Shown: in pieces, positions 35,601-44,087 of the stretch
Numbering within the stretch: the first letter of the stretch is position 1
How the letters are laid out: every line of letters starts with the position of its first letter
NCBI GenBank assembly: GCA_903929815.1
Contig: CAIYWD010000103.1
Span: forward strand, 1 to 45,804
DNA from: an uncultured beta proteobacterium
GTDB taxonomy: Bacteria > Pseudomonadota > Gammaproteobacteria > Burkholderiales > Burkholderiaceae_C
Direction: 5' to 3'
Length of the DNA stretch: 45,804 bases
Program-made: the position numbers and the translations under genes
The notes under the pieces: generated by a model
The model's database searches: none
The model's input: only the letters and a program-made list of their open reading frames with translations
Told to the model about the DNA's origin: nothing

Positions 35601-36236
35601 TTGGCGCGCCCCTATCTGTTCCTGAGTATTACGCTGGGTTGTGCAACGGTTTTTCTTCTGCCCGACCAGTGGATTCATCAACAGATCACAAAATCCATCG
35701 TAGGCTGGAACGTTGGCGCTGGCCTGTACCTGATGCTTGCCGCCTGGATGATGTTTTGCTCCACCCACGAAAGGATGCGCATACGTGCATTGCAGCACGA
35801 CGAAGGACGTTTACCCGTTTTGATTCTGGTGGTGTTGTCGGCATGTATGTGTCTCGGCGCCATTGTGGCTGAATTGGCGGTTGCCAAGGAACTCCAGGGT
35901 ACAACGCGATACACCCATATTGGGTTGGCCGCACTGACCATCGTGACATCCTGGATTTTTACTCAAGTCATGTTTGCCTTGCACTATGCACACGACTATT
36001 ACGTTGCAGAAATCAATGGTGTGCATGGAGGCCTGGACTTTCCTGGCGGTCACTCTCCTGACTATGGTGACTTTCTGTATGTCGCTGTGGTCATCGGCAC
36101 CTCTGGCCAAACGGCGGATGTCAGCTTCTCCAGTCGGAGAATGCGTAAAACAGGGCTGGTGCATTGTGTGTTGGCATTTTTTTTCAACACCACACTGCTT
36201 GCGCTCACTGTCAACATCGCGTCCGGGTTGTTCTGA
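35601..36236 (+). CDS. DUF1345 family membrane protein
   Basis: A 211-aa inner-membrane protein with four hydrophobic segments: SITLGCATVFLLP, AGLYLMLAAWMMF, VLVVLSACMCLGAIVAEL and SWIFTQVMFALHYAHDYY. The conserved block HGGLDFPGGHSPDYGDFLYV then VAVVIGTSGQTADVSFSSRR is diagnostic of DUF1345, whose function is unknown. The only start is TTG, 5 bp after the end of a MITE. The natural N-terminus may therefore have been trimmed and the translation signal replaced. It runs divergently from ccmF and lies between the two copies of the ccmF 5' end. Confidence 0.85.
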   Translation: MARPYLFLSITLGCATVFLLPDQWIHQQITKSIVGWNVGAGLYLMLAAWMMFCSTHERMRIRALQHDEGRLPVLILVVLSACMCLGAIVAELAVAKELQGTTRYTHIGLAALTIVTSWIFTQVMFALHYAHDYYVAEINGVHGGLDFPGGHSPDYGDFLYVAVVIGTSGQTADVSFSSRRMRKTGLVHCVLAFFFNTTLLALTVNIASGLF

Positions 36237-36385
36237 AATCTACAAGATTGATTTGCTGATTGGCATTTCCAACTGTTATGGCATCCTGGCCACCCCGAAT
36301 GATGAAAGAATTTTTTACCCATAAAAAGTGCCTGTAGCCCTTATGGGATAAGGATACATTGCTATTGTTTTCTTTGTTCTTTTAC

Positions 36386-36458
36386 GTCCTAAGATGCCTG
36401 TGATGAAGGCAACAAATAGGGCAAGAATCAGTGAAAAGTGTCCAATTTCTGGAATCAT
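36386..36458 (-). pseudogene. Diverged second copy of the ccmF 5' end
   Basis: On the minus strand the ATG at 36458 opens MIPEIGHFSLILALFVAFIT then GILG, after which it reads into unrelated sequence. The intact ccmF starts MIPEIGHFSLIFAIFVSFIT then GILG. By hand alignment of about 75 bp the two copies agree at roughly four of five bases, so the copy is old or came from a relative. Only about 24 codons are kept. Confidence 0.8.
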
Positions 36459-36769
36459 GGTGGTGACATTGCAAGTGCGATTGCCTTAGGTTGAATGCCG
36501 TCATCATAGGATAAGGCAACATATTTTTGAACCTGTCCGCAACCTTGATTTTGGGGCGTTTACACTTCGCGCCATGCGGCGGTTTTCTGCAAGGCATTCA
36601 GTGCTGGTTGTTTTCAGAGCAAAAACGTGGTGGTATTATTTTGTGCAAGCGGGTCATCATGGGGCTGTTTGTCAAATAAAAATAGCTTGAATATTGAGCG
36701 TTTTTACGTGGAAATCTATCGTAAATCATCGATGTGTAAATTTTTAGTAGTAACAAAGAAAGAATAATC
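36459..36769. other. Non-coding gap upstream of the AhpD-like gene
   Basis: About 310 bp with no supported ORF. The last 100 bp become AT-rich and should contain the promoter of the downstream gene, but no convincing -35/-10 pair was assigned. A frame on the opposite strand (36598-36852) overlaps the real gene and has no protein-like features. Confidence 0.5.
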
Positions 36770-37117
36770 GTGAGTACATTTGAACATGCTGAATTGACCC
36801 AAAATATCAATTCAAGTCTTGGCCCGTTTCGCAAATCACAAAGCGATGCCATGCAGGGCTTTGGTCAGCTTGCGCGCTCGGCCATGGCCGAAGGTACTTT
36901 GAGTGCCAAAACCAAAGAGTTGATTGCCATGGCCATTGGTGTGACTCAACATTGCTCGGGCTGCATTGGTTTTCATGTCAAGGCATTGCACAAGCTCGGC
37001 TGCACCAAGGCTGAGTTTGAAGAGATGTTGTCGGTGTGTGTCTATATGGGCGGCGGCCCCGGCCTGATGTATGTAGCCGAAGCCCTCAGGGCATGGGACG
37101 ACCTGGCGACGGCTTGA
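36770..37117 (+). CDS. AhpD/carboxymuconolactone decarboxylase-like protein
   Basis: A 115-aa single-domain protein of the AhpD-like alpha-helical fold. TLSAKTKELIAMAIGVTQHC then SGCIGFHVKALHKLGCT contains the CXXC plus His arrangement (HCSGCIGFH) used for peroxide or disulphide chemistry in this group. It starts with GTG at 36770; AAAGAAAG lies upstream. It precedes the cytochrome bd operon by 100 bp, separated by a dispersed repeat, so co-transcription is uncertain. A role in oxidative stress is plausible; the substrate is not known. Confidence 0.88.
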   Translation: MSTFEHAELTQNINSSLGPFRKSQSDAMQGFGQLARSAMAEGTLSAKTKELIAMAIGVTQHCSGCIGFHVKALHKLGCTKAEFEEMLSVCVYMGGGPGLMYVAEALRAWDDLATA

Positions 37118-37142
37118 GCCAGTACAGTTTTTAGATGGAAAA

Positions 37143-37196
37143 TTGGCCTGTAACGTAGAGCCAGTCTGCGTTAGTAGCTATGTAAATAATAGCACA
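37143..37196. repeat. TAGCTAC-type repeat upstream of cydP
   Basis: TGGCCTGTAACGTAGAGCCA then GTCTGCGTTAGTAGCTATGT continues to AAATAATAGCAC. It combines both ends of the family as seen at 8186 and 14311. It lies where the cyd promoter would be expected. Confidence 0.65.
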
Positions 37197-37217
37197 TAAT
37201 TGTGCATAAATCATTTC

Positions 37218-37403
37218 ATGAAGCCCATTGACAGGTATCTTGTTACCAAACTCGCCCTTGTGCTGCTGATCAAATTGGCTGTGCTGGTCGCCTTGTGGTG
37301 GGTGTTTGTGCGTGATCAGCGTGTGACGGTCGATGAACACAGGATCGCTGACCAGTTTTTATCATCCCAAAGTTTGAACCCAACCCCAGGAGAACTCCCT
37401 TGA
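37218..37403 (+). CDS. cydP: Cytochrome oxidase putative small subunit CydP
   Basis: A 61-aa single-pass membrane protein: MKPIDRYLVTKLALVLLIKL then AVLVALWWVFV, followed by a short polar tail. Size, helix and position immediately before cydA match the CydP family of Burkholderiales. Its stop overlaps the TTG start of cydA (37400-37403). The ATG at 37218 is preferred over a TTG 18 bp upstream. Its role is presumed to be assembly or stability of the bd oxidase. Confidence 0.82.
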   Translation: MKPIDRYLVTKLALVLLIKLAVLVALWWVFVRDQRVTVDEHRIADQFLSSQSLNPTPGELP

Positions 37404-38980
37404 TTTCTGACCAACTGGTAGATTTGTCACGTTTGCAATTTGCAGCGACTGCGATGTATCACTTTCTGTTTGTGCCCTTGACACTGGGCATGGTGTGGAT
37501 GCTGGTCATTATGGAAAGCATTTATCTGACCACAGGCAAGGTAGTCTGGAAAGATATGACGCGATTTTGGGGCAAACTCTTTGGTATTAACTTTGCCTTG
37601 GGCGTGACAACCGGCATCACCCTGGAGTTTCAGTTTGGCACTAACTGGGCTTATTATTCTCATTATGTGGGCGACATTTTCGGAGCACCGCTGGCTATTG
37701 AAGGCTTGATGGCGTTTTTCCTGGAGTCCACCATGATTGGCCTGTTCTTTTTTGGATGGGACAGGCTTTCCAAACCCCAACATTTGTTGGTTACTGTGCT
37801 GATGGCGGTCGGCACCAATTTGTCAGCGTTGTGGATTTTGATAGCAAACGGCTGGATGCAAAACCCGGTGGGGGCAGAGTTCAGTTATCAAACCATGCGC
37901 ATGGAAATGACCAGTTTTTGGGCTGTACTATTTAACTCTGGTGCGCAGGCCAAGTTTGTTCATACAGTGTCAGCGGGTTACACCACTGGTGCCATGTTTG
38001 TCCTGTCCATTTCGAGCTGGTATTTGCTTAAAAAGCGCGATGTTGAATTTGCCAAGCGCAGTTTTGGTGTCGCAGCGGCTTTTGGTCTGGCTTCGGTGCT
38101 TAGCGTCATTGTGTTGGGTGATGAGTCAGGTTACACGGTGGTTGAGGCTCAACATGCCAAGTTGGCAGCGATGGAGGCCATGTGGGAAACCAAGCCCGCA
38201 CCGGCAAGTCTGACACTACTGGCCAGCATTGATGAAGTGGGTCAGAAAAATAACTGGGAAATTGGTATTCCCTGGGTGATGGGCTTGATTGGCACTCGCT
38301 CCCTGACCAAAGAAATCCCCGGTATTCACGAGATCAAAGCCAAAAATCGTGAACGCATTGTGAGGGGTATAGTGGCTGTGACTGCCCTTGAATCCTTGCG
38401 CGCCCATCGTGATGATGCGCAAGCCAAACAAACGTTTGAGCAGTACAAATCCGATTTGGGCTTTGGTTTTCTACTTAAAAAATATGTTCAAAATGTCAGT
38501 TTTGCCACTCCAGAGATGATTGACAAGGCAGTGAATGACACTGTGCCACGGGTCGCCTTGATGTTCTGGGGTTTTCGCGTCATGGTAGGTCTGGGGTTTG
38601 CGATGTTGGCCTTGTTTGGTATGGCTTTTTACAGCACACTCAAATCTGCTGACAAGCACCCTCCCTTATTGCTGAAATCTGCGCTGTGGATGCTGCCTGC
38701 ACCTTGGCTGGCCTGTGAACTGGGGTGGTTTGTGGCAGAGTATGGTCGCCAGCCCTGGACCATTTACGAAGTTCTACCCACGCACATGTCCGTCTCTACG
38801 CTCAGTGTAGGCAGCCTGTATGGATCGCTGGCGGGCTTCGTCGGTTTTTACACTATGTTGCTGGTGGTTGAAATGTTTTTGATGCTGAAGTTTGCCCGCA
38901 TGGGACCTGGCAGTCTGGGTACAGGTCGCTATCAAAACGAAAGTGTTTCTCACTCTGTTCCTGCACCTGCACCTACCTGA
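37400..38980 (+). CDS. cydA: Cytochrome bd ubiquinol oxidase subunit I CydA
   Basis: Haem-bearing subunit (526 aa) of the high-oxygen-affinity quinol oxidase. RLQFAATAMYHFLFVPLTLG carries His21, equivalent to the haem b595 ligand. GRQPWTIYEVLPTHMSVS is the family signature. The segment between helices VI and VII (about 250-390) is long, as in the long Q-loop E. coli type. It begins with TTG, preceded by AGGAG at 37388-37392, and overlaps the cydP stop. With CydB and CydX it reduces oxygen to water without pumping protons, useful at low oxygen or under stress. Confidence 0.96.
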   Translation: MISDQLVDLSRLQFAATAMYHFLFVPLTLGMVWMLVIMESIYLTTGKVVWKDMTRFWGKLFGINFALGVTTGITLEFQFGTNWAYYSHYVGDIFGAPLAIEGLMAFFLESTMIGLFFFGWDRLSKPQHLLVTVLMAVGTNLSALWILIANGWMQNPVGAEFSYQTMRMEMTSFWAVLFNSGAQAKFVHTVSAGYTTGAMFVLSISSWYLLKKRDVEFAKRSFGVAAAFGLASVLSVIVLGDESGYTVVEAQHAKLAAMEAMWETKPAPASLTLLASIDEVGQKNNWEIGIPWVMGLIGTRSLTKEIPGIHEIKAKNRERIVRGIVAVTALESLRAHRDDAQAKQTFEQYKSDLGFGFLLKKYVQNVSFATPEMIDKAVNDTVPRVALMFWGFRVMVGLGFAMLALFGMAFYSTLKSADKHPPLLLKSALWMLPAPWLACELGWFVAEYGRQPWTIYEVLPTHMSVSTLSVGSLYGSLAGFVGFYTMLLVVEMFLMLKFARMGPGSLGTGRYQNESVSHSVPAPAPT

Positions 38981-38991
38981 AAGGCAAGATC

Positions 38992-40128
38992 ATGTTTGAC
39001 TATGAAACCTTAAAAATCATCTGGTGGCTTCTGATAGGTGTCTTGCTGGTAGGCTTTGCCATCATGGACGGTCATGACATGGGCGTGGGTACGCTGCTCC
39101 CATTTGTTGGCCGCAGTGACATAGAGCGCCGTGTGATCATCAACACGGTAGGTCCCCACTGGGATGGCAACCAAGTTTGGTTTATCACCGGTGGCGGTGC
39201 CATTTTTGCTGCCTGGCCGCTCGTCTATGCCACGGCATTCAGTGGTTTTTATTGGGCGATGTTGGTGGTGTTGTGGTCCTTGTTTTTCAGGCCGGTGGGG
39301 TTTGATTACCGAAGCAAAATCAACAACAGCACCTGGCGCAGTGTTTGGGACTGGGGTTTGTTTGTGGGGGGTGCAGTGCCACCACTGATTTTTGGCGTGG
39401 CATTTGGCAATTTGCTGCTGGGTGTTCCTTTTCATTTTGACGCCTACCTGGTCTCCACCTACACCGGCACATTCTGGCAACTACTCAACCCCTTTGCCAT
39501 ACTCGCAGGTGTGGTCAGCAGCGCCATGATCACGATGCATGGCGGCACTTATCTGGCACACCGCACTGAGGGCATTATTCAGGAGCGCGCCACCCAGGCT
39601 GCCAAAGGTGCTGCAGTGGTCATGATTCTGGCGTTTGTGGCTGCGGGGGTGTGGCTACAGGCGATTGATGGTTATCGCATCACCTCGGTCATCAATTCGT
39701 CGGGCGTATCTGACCCCTTGGCCAAAACGGTGGTTCGTGAGGCTGGCGCCTGGATGGCCAATTATGGTCACCAGCCCCTGATGTGGCTCTTGCCAGCTTT
39801 GGGGGTGTTGGGCGCTGCTGCTGCGGCACTATGGCTTGCCCGTGGCCGAACCTTGTGCGCCTTTGTCGCATCGTCGTTCGCACTCCTGGGGGTGATAGGC
39901 ACGGCGGGCGCGTCGATGTTTCCGTTTGTCATGCCTTCCAGCGCCATGCCCTCGGCCAGTCTGACGGTCTGGGACAGTGTGTCAAGTCACATGACACTGA
40001 ACATCATGTTTTGGGTCACTCTGATTTTTATGCCCTTGATTGTCTTTTATACATCATGGGCTTACAGTGTGATGCGCGGCAAAGTGACTGCCGCTTATGT
40101 GCAAGAGCACGAACACGCTGCTTACTGA
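38992..40128 (+). CDS. cydB: Cytochrome bd ubiquinol oxidase subunit II CydB
   Basis: A 378-aa partner subunit with eight to nine membrane helices: ETLKIIWWLLIGVLLVGFAI, MDGHDMGVGTLLPFVGRSD, TVGPHWDGNQVWFITGGGAI and MPSSAMPSASLTVWDSVSSH. All are standard CydB segments and the length is as in E. coli (379 aa). It starts 11 bp after cydA and is followed 14 bp later by cydX. cydDC, the glutathione/cysteine exporter needed for bd assembly, is not in this window. Confidence 0.96.
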   Translation: MFDYETLKIIWWLLIGVLLVGFAIMDGHDMGVGTLLPFVGRSDIERRVIINTVGPHWDGNQVWFITGGGAIFAAWPLVYATAFSGFYWAMLVVLWSLFFRPVGFDYRSKINNSTWRSVWDWGLFVGGAVPPLIFGVAFGNLLLGVPFHFDAYLVSTYTGTFWQLLNPFAILAGVVSSAMITMHGGTYLAHRTEGIIQERATQAAKGAAVVMILAFVAAGVWLQAIDGYRITSVINSSGVSDPLAKTVVREAGAWMANYGHQPLMWLLPALGVLGAAAAALWLARGRTLCAFVASSFALLGVIGTAGASMFPFVMPSSAMPSASLTVWDSVSSHMTLNIMFWVTLIFMPLIVFYTSWAYSVMRGKVTAAYVQEHEHAAY

Positions 40129-40142
40129 AAGAAAGGTTTTTT

Positions 40143-40259
40143 ATGTGGTATTTTGCTTGGGTGTTGGGCATTGCATTTGCAGTTTTATTTGCCATCATGA
40201 CCGGCTTATGGGGTGAACACCAAGAAGCCAGGGAAGCCTCGCGTGGCAAAAATGAATGA
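40143..40259 (+). CDS. cydX: Cytochrome bd small subunit CydX
   Basis: A 38-aa single-helix protein: MWYFAWVLGIAFAVLFAIMT then GLWGEHQEAREASRGKNE. The MWYFxWxLG start is typical of CydX, which stabilises the CydAB haem site. The start is at 40143 with GAAAGAAAGG just upstream, and the stop overlaps the next ATG by 4 bp. Confidence 0.93.
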   Translation: MWYFAWVLGIAFAVLFAIMTGLWGEHQEAREASRGKNE

Positions 40260-40549
40260 ATCAGTCAGACACATTGCCTGATGCCCATGCGACACCTTGG
40301 CATCCTTTGAGTTTGGGTATCGCTTTGGTCATCATTTTGGGTGGAAGTTTCTATCCTTTCATGTTTGCATCATCCAACGGAAAAGCTGACCACGGTTTGG
40401 CCTCGGTCATTTTTTGGGCGATGAGTGCCGGCTTGGTGCATGGCGTGGGTTTTGTGCCTCGGTTTGCCTTGTGGCGCTGGCTTTTTTCGGGATGGGCCTG
40501 TTGCTTGGCCTTGTCGCTGGCGGCGTGGGTGCGCTTTTGTCAGGGTTAG
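40256..40549 (+). CDS. ybgE: Cyd operon protein YbgE
   Basis: A 97-aa membrane protein with three hydrophobic segments: LSLGIALVIILGGSFYPFMF, LASVIFWAMSAGLVHGVGFV and WLFSGWACCLALSLAAW. Position directly after cydX, with an ATGA overlap, and the size match the YbgE (CydE) family. Its function is unknown, though it is regularly found with cytochrome bd. The operon ends here; surE begins 15 bp later and may share the transcript. Confidence 0.85.
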   Translation: MNQSDTLPDAHATPWHPLSLGIALVIILGGSFYPFMFASSNGKADHGLASVIFWAMSAGLVHGVGFVPRFALWRWLFSGWACCLALSLAAWVRFCQG

Positions 40550-40563
40550 GCATAGGACATGTC

Positions 40564-41334
40564 ATGAGAATTCTGATTTCAAACGACGACGGATTTCAAG
40601 CCCCCGGCATTGTGGCGCTTTACAACGCCCTCAAAGACATGGCGCAAGTGGAGGTGGTCGCGCCAGAGCACAATAACAGTGCCAAGTCCAACGCGCTCAC
40701 CTTGCATACGCCTTTGTATGTCACGCAAGCGGTCAATGGGTTCAGGTATGTCAATGGCACACCGGCTGATTGCGTGCATATTGCCTTGACGGGTTTGCTC
40801 GATTACCGCCCTGATCTGGTGGTGTCAGGCATCAACAACGGTCCCAATATGGGCGATGACACCATTTATTCCGGCACGGTCGGAGCTGCCATGGAAGGGT
40901 ATTTGTTTGGCATACCCGCCATTGCATTTTCTCAAGTGGAGCATGATTGGAGACATCTTGATGCAGCCGCATCAAAGGTTCGCGAGATGGTGACTTACCT
41001 GAAAGAGCAAGACTTGATTGGGCAGACGCCATGGTTATTGAATGTTAATCTACCCGGTGTGGCTTTGAATCAGATGGGGCAGTTCAAGTTGTGTCGATTG
41101 GGTCGGCGACATGCGGCTGAAGCCGTCATTACCCAAAAAAACCCGCATGGTCAAACCATGTATTGGATTGGTGCAGCCGGCCAAGCCAAAGACGATGCCG
41201 ATGGCACCGACTTTCATGCAACGGCACAAGGGTATATTTCTGTGACACCCCTTCAAATTGACTTGACGGATCATGCACACTTAAAGGATTGGGTACAGTC
41301 TATCTGTGATCTCAATCACATCACGGGAATTTAG
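40564..41334 (+). CDS. surE: 5'/3'-nucleotidase SurE
   Basis: Metal-dependent survival phosphatase (256 aa) acting on nucleoside monophosphates and short polyphosphate. MRILISNDDGFQAPG has the metal-binding Asp8 and Asp9. APEHNNSAKSNALT and DLVVSGINNGPNMGDDTIYS then GTVGAAMEG complete the active site. The ATG at 40564 is chosen since MRILISNDDG is the family N-terminus. In relatives the usual order is surE-pcm-nlpD-rpoS; pcm is absent here and nlpD follows after 1 bp. Confidence 0.95.
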   Translation: MRILISNDDGFQAPGIVALYNALKDMAQVEVVAPEHNNSAKSNALTLHTPLYVTQAVNGFRYVNGTPADCVHIALTGLLDYRPDLVVSGINNGPNMGDDTIYSGTVGAAMEGYLFGIPAIAFSQVEHDWRHLDAAASKVREMVTYLKEQDLIGQTPWLLNVNLPGVALNQMGQFKLCRLGRRHAAEAVITQKNPHGQTMYWIGAAGQAKDDADGTDFHATAQGYISVTPLQIDLTDHAHLKDWVQSICDLNHITGI

Positions 41335-41335
41335 G

Positions 41336-42172
41336 ATGATGCTTTTCAAAAATCAATTGGCTTGTGCTTTGGCTGTCAATTTGGCGGCTCTGTTGATGCT
41401 GGGATGCAGCAGCACACGTTTGAACCATGCACCGGTTGAAGACAGGGGCACGCGTTTTGGCGCATCTGGAATGATCACACCTGCTGTCAAGCTCCCATTG
41501 GGGTTTGAAAATGCAGGCAATCCGGGTTATTACACCGTCAAACCTGGCGACACCCTGATTCGCATTGCAATGGAGCATGGTCAGTCATTGCGTGATATTG
41601 CCCATTGGAGTCAGGTATCTGACCCCAATCGGATTGAAGTGGGTCAAGTGCTGCGGGTTGTACCGCCTGTCAACACGCAAGTGCAAATCAAGCCAGTGAC
41701 CGGTCCCGTGGTCATTGCCAGCTCAACAAAACCAGCAGCATCCAGTGCAGCTCGTGGCGCAATATCCGCTGCTTCGCCACCCACAACCAGCACTGCACCC
41801 GCGGCAGAGATTCACTGGATGTGGCCTGCATCAGGGGAAGTTCTGGCTGGTTTTGACGAAATCAAAAACAAAGGCCTGGATATTGACGGCAAGGCAGGCG
41901 CACCCGTCGTGGCGGCCGCTGATGGGCGTGTTGTTTATGTGGGTGCCGGCTTAAGGGGTTACGGTAACTTGATTATTCTCAAGCATGACAACGTTTTTTT
42001 AACAGCTTATGCACACAATCAAACTTTACTGGTTAAAGAAGATCAATCGGTATTGAAAGGCCAAAAAATTGCCGTCATGGGTAACAGCGACGCAGACAGG
42101 GTCAAACTGCACTTTGAACTCAGGCGGCAAGGCAAACCTGTTGATCCCCTCAAGTATTTACCGGCACGATAG
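41336..42172 (+). CDS. nlpD: LysM/LytM lipoprotein, NlpD-like
   Basis: A 278-aa outer-membrane lipoprotein with lipobox LLMLGC (Cys24). A LysM domain (about 61-106) reads YYTVKPGDTLIRIAMEHGQS, then RIEVGQVLRV. After an Ala/Ser/Pro linker comes a C-terminal M23/LytM domain (about 165-275): GLDIDGKAGAPVVAAADGRV, YAHNQTLLVKEDQSVLKGQK and KLHFELRRQGKPVDPLKYL. The first zinc-ligand His is replaced (NKGLDI), as in degenerate NlpD/EnvC activators of the AmiC-type amidase. So it probably regulates cell-wall splitting at division rather than cutting. rpoS, the usual next gene, is missing. Confidence 0.9.
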   Translation: MMLFKNQLACALAVNLAALLMLGCSSTRLNHAPVEDRGTRFGASGMITPAVKLPLGFENAGNPGYYTVKPGDTLIRIAMEHGQSLRDIAHWSQVSDPNRIEVGQVLRVVPPVNTQVQIKPVTGPVVIASSTKPAASSAARGAISAASPPTTSTAPAAEIHWMWPASGEVLAGFDEIKNKGLDIDGKAGAPVVAAADGRVVYVGAGLRGYGNLIILKHDNVFLTAYAHNQTLLVKEDQSVLKGQKIAVMGNSDADRVKLHFELRRQGKPVDPLKYLPAR

Positions 42173-42199
42173 GATAGTGTGTCTGCATGGCCTGCGTTG

Positions 42200-43582
42200 A
42201 TGTCAACTTCTGACCGGTTACACGTTGAGTCTCTTGACCTTGATGCCCAAGGCATTGCACACAATACCGAGGGCAAGGTGGTTTTTATCGAGGGCGCTTT
42301 GCCTTTTGAATCTGTCACTGCCAACATCAACCGCAAAAAAAACAACTGGGAACAAGCCACCCTGATCCGTATTCACCAGGAATCTTCGCAGCGGGTCACG
42401 CCTGTCTGCCCCCATTTTGGCCTGCACCGTGGCGCATGTGGGGGCTGCAAAATGCAGCACTTGCATGGTAATGCTCAAGTAGCCGTCAAACAGCGCGCAC
42501 TTGAAGACAACCTATGGCATTTGGGCCGCGTCAAACCCGAGTTGATTTTGCGCCCCATACAGGGGCCAACGTGGGGCTATCGAGATCGTGCCCGTCTCTC
42601 AGTGCGCCATGTTCGCCAGAAAGATACGGTTCTGATTGGTTTTCGTGAGCGAAAAAGCAGCTTTGTGGCAGACATGCAGCAATGCCCCATCTTGCCTGCA
42701 CGAGTCAGTGCCATGCTGCTGCCTTTGCGTCTGTTGATAGCATCTTTGGATGCAAACGACACCTGTCCGCAAATTGAGGTGGCGTGTGGTGATGATGTGA
42801 TCGCTTTGGTGTTAAGGCACTTGATGCCATTGAGTGGGGGCGACCTGAACAAGTTGCGTGCTTTTGCCCATGAGCATGAAAGTGTGCAATGGTGGTTACA
42901 ACCCCAAGGACCACAAACGATCCATTTGCTCGATAACGACGATGCAAGACCGTTGCGCTACACCTTGCCTGAATTTGGCCTGACCCTGCCTTTTATGCCC
43001 ACAGATTTTACACAGGTCAATCCTCACATCAATCAGGTGTTGGTGTCGATGGCTGTACGCTTATTGGCCATTGAATCCCATGAAAGGGTGATGGACTGGT
43101 TTTGCGGTCTGGGCAATTTCACACTGCCCATTGCCACTTTGGCGCGTCAGGTTTTTGGCGTGGAAGGATGTGAAACGCTGGTGCATCGGGCACGTCAAAA
43201 TTTTATGGAAAATAGGGCGCAAACCCACGTCCATCATACGTTAGCAGCTACATCATTTATAGCAAGAAATTTATTTGAAATGACACCTGAAGTCTTGCAA
43301 AAAGATGGCGTGGCAGACAAATGGCTGATAGACCCGCCGCGCGAAGGCGCATTGGCGCTGGTGCGATCGTTGGCGGGGTTGTATCAACAGGCCATTGGCG
43401 ACGCACACGCATGGCAACTTCCAAAGCGCATCGTCTATGTCAGTTGCAATCCAGCCACATTGGCCAGAGATGCCGGCCTTTTGGTGCATCAGGCAGGCTA
43501 TCTGTGTTCAAGCGCAGGAATCATCAATATGTTTCCCCACACGGCGCATGTGGAAAGTGTGGCTGTGTTTGATAGGGTGTAG
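42200..43582 (+). CDS. rlmD: 23S rRNA (uracil-C5)-methyltransferase RlmD
   Basis: Methylates U1939 of 23S rRNA (460 aa). The N-terminal TRAM part reads [17 protein letters not shown]. The iron-sulphur cysteines are in [20 protein letters not shown], with a further Cys in QQCPI. The SAM fold has [16 protein letters not shown], and the catalytic Cys is in [16 protein letters not shown] at 42200 or GTG at 42179 are both possible; the former is nearer the conserved region and neither has a good ribosome-binding site. The segment at about residue 345 is partly encoded by a dispersed repeat. It follows nlpD by 27 bp. Confidence 0.94.
   Translation: MSTSDRLHVESLDLDAQGIAHNTEGKVVFIEGALPFESVTANINRKKNNWEQATLIRIHQESSQRVTPVCPHFGLHRGACGGCKMQHLHGNAQVAVKQRALEDNLWHLGRVKPELILRPIQGPTWGYRDRARLSVRHVRQKDTVLIGFRERKSSFVADMQQCPILPARVSAMLLPLRLLIASLDANDTCPQIEVACGDDVIALVLRHLMPLSGGDLNKLRAFAHEHESVQWWLQPQGPQTIHLLDNDDARPLRYTLPEFGLTLPFMPTDFTQVNPHINQVLVSMAVRLLAIESHERVMDWFCGLGNFTLPIATLARQVFGVEGCETLVHRARQNFMENRAQTHVHHTLAATSFIARNLFEMTPEVLQKDGVADKWLIDPPREGALALVRSLAGLYQQAIGDAHAWQLPKRIVYVSCNPATLARDAGLLVHQAGYLCSSAGIINMFPHTAHVESVAVFDRV
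43232..43264. repeat. TAGCTAC-type repeat translated within rlmD
   Basis: CATACGTTAGCAGCTACATC then ATTTATAGCAAG matches the TACGTTAGTAGCTAT part of the 14311 and 37143 copies. It is in frame ([11 protein letters not shown]) in the SAM-domain part of rlmD. The match is short, so chance similarity is not excluded. Confidence 0.45.
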
Positions 43583-43619
43583 GTAATGGGCGTGTAGGAC
43601 AGGGTCATTGGGAGCTTTT

Positions 43620-44015
43620 CTAATGAGCCGCGGCCTTCTTGGCCTTGCCACGAGGCACTGTTTCCTCTATGACCTCGTCCGCTGCATCGTTAGCAGGGGG
43701 TGCAGAAACAGAAACAGGTGCTGAAGGTGGCGGCTCAGGTGGCAATGGAATGACTGCGCGAACCCCTTCAATTTTGTTCTCGCGCATATAGACATCCATT
43801 TCACGCCACCCCTCAAAAATGGCCGATTTATTTACCCCCCTGTTCAGGGTGTAACAGTCCTCGATACCGCGCATACCATAACGGCAGGCACCACCTGTTG
43901 CGCGGGCTTCAGCTTCCTTTTGTGCAACGCGTGGATCAGGCCCCAGGCCCAGCATACTTAAATCACAAGCCGACAACAACAACGCCGTGCAAACCATCAG
44001 TGGAACTTTATGCAT
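43620..44015 (-). CDS. Small lipoprotein, conserved in Burkholderiales-type genomes
   Basis: A 131-aa lipoprotein with lipobox LLLSAC (Cys17). The core ACRYGMRGIEDCYTLNRGVN then KSAIFEGWREMDVYMRENKI is one I have seen in hypothetical proteins of this order. Two Cys residues there may form a disulphide. The C-terminus is low-complexity, Pro/Ala-rich and ends in lysines. Function unknown. It is convergent with rlmD and probably lies downstream of the Bax-inhibitor-like gene, with a 72-bp gap. Confidence 0.8.
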   Translation of the reverse strand: MHKVPLMVCTALLLSACDLSMLGLGPDPRVAQKEAEARATGGACRYGMRGIEDCYTLNRGVNKSAIFEGWREMDVYMRENKIEGVRAVIPLPPEPPPSAPVSVSAPPANDAADEVIEETVPRGKAKKAAAH

Positions 44016-44087
44016 GGTGGCAATTCAAATTCGACTGGATAGCACGGTGTGTCAAGTCAAAAAGGCTAATTTTTGACTTGACTGGGA

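Noticed and set aside
35974-36324. Alternative plus-strand frame within and after the DUF1345 gene
   Set aside because: Out-of-frame shadow; DUF1345 motifs are in the other frame.
36598-36852. Minus-strand frame overlapping the AhpD-like start
   Set aside because: It overlaps a clear gene, has no motif and no ribosome-binding site.
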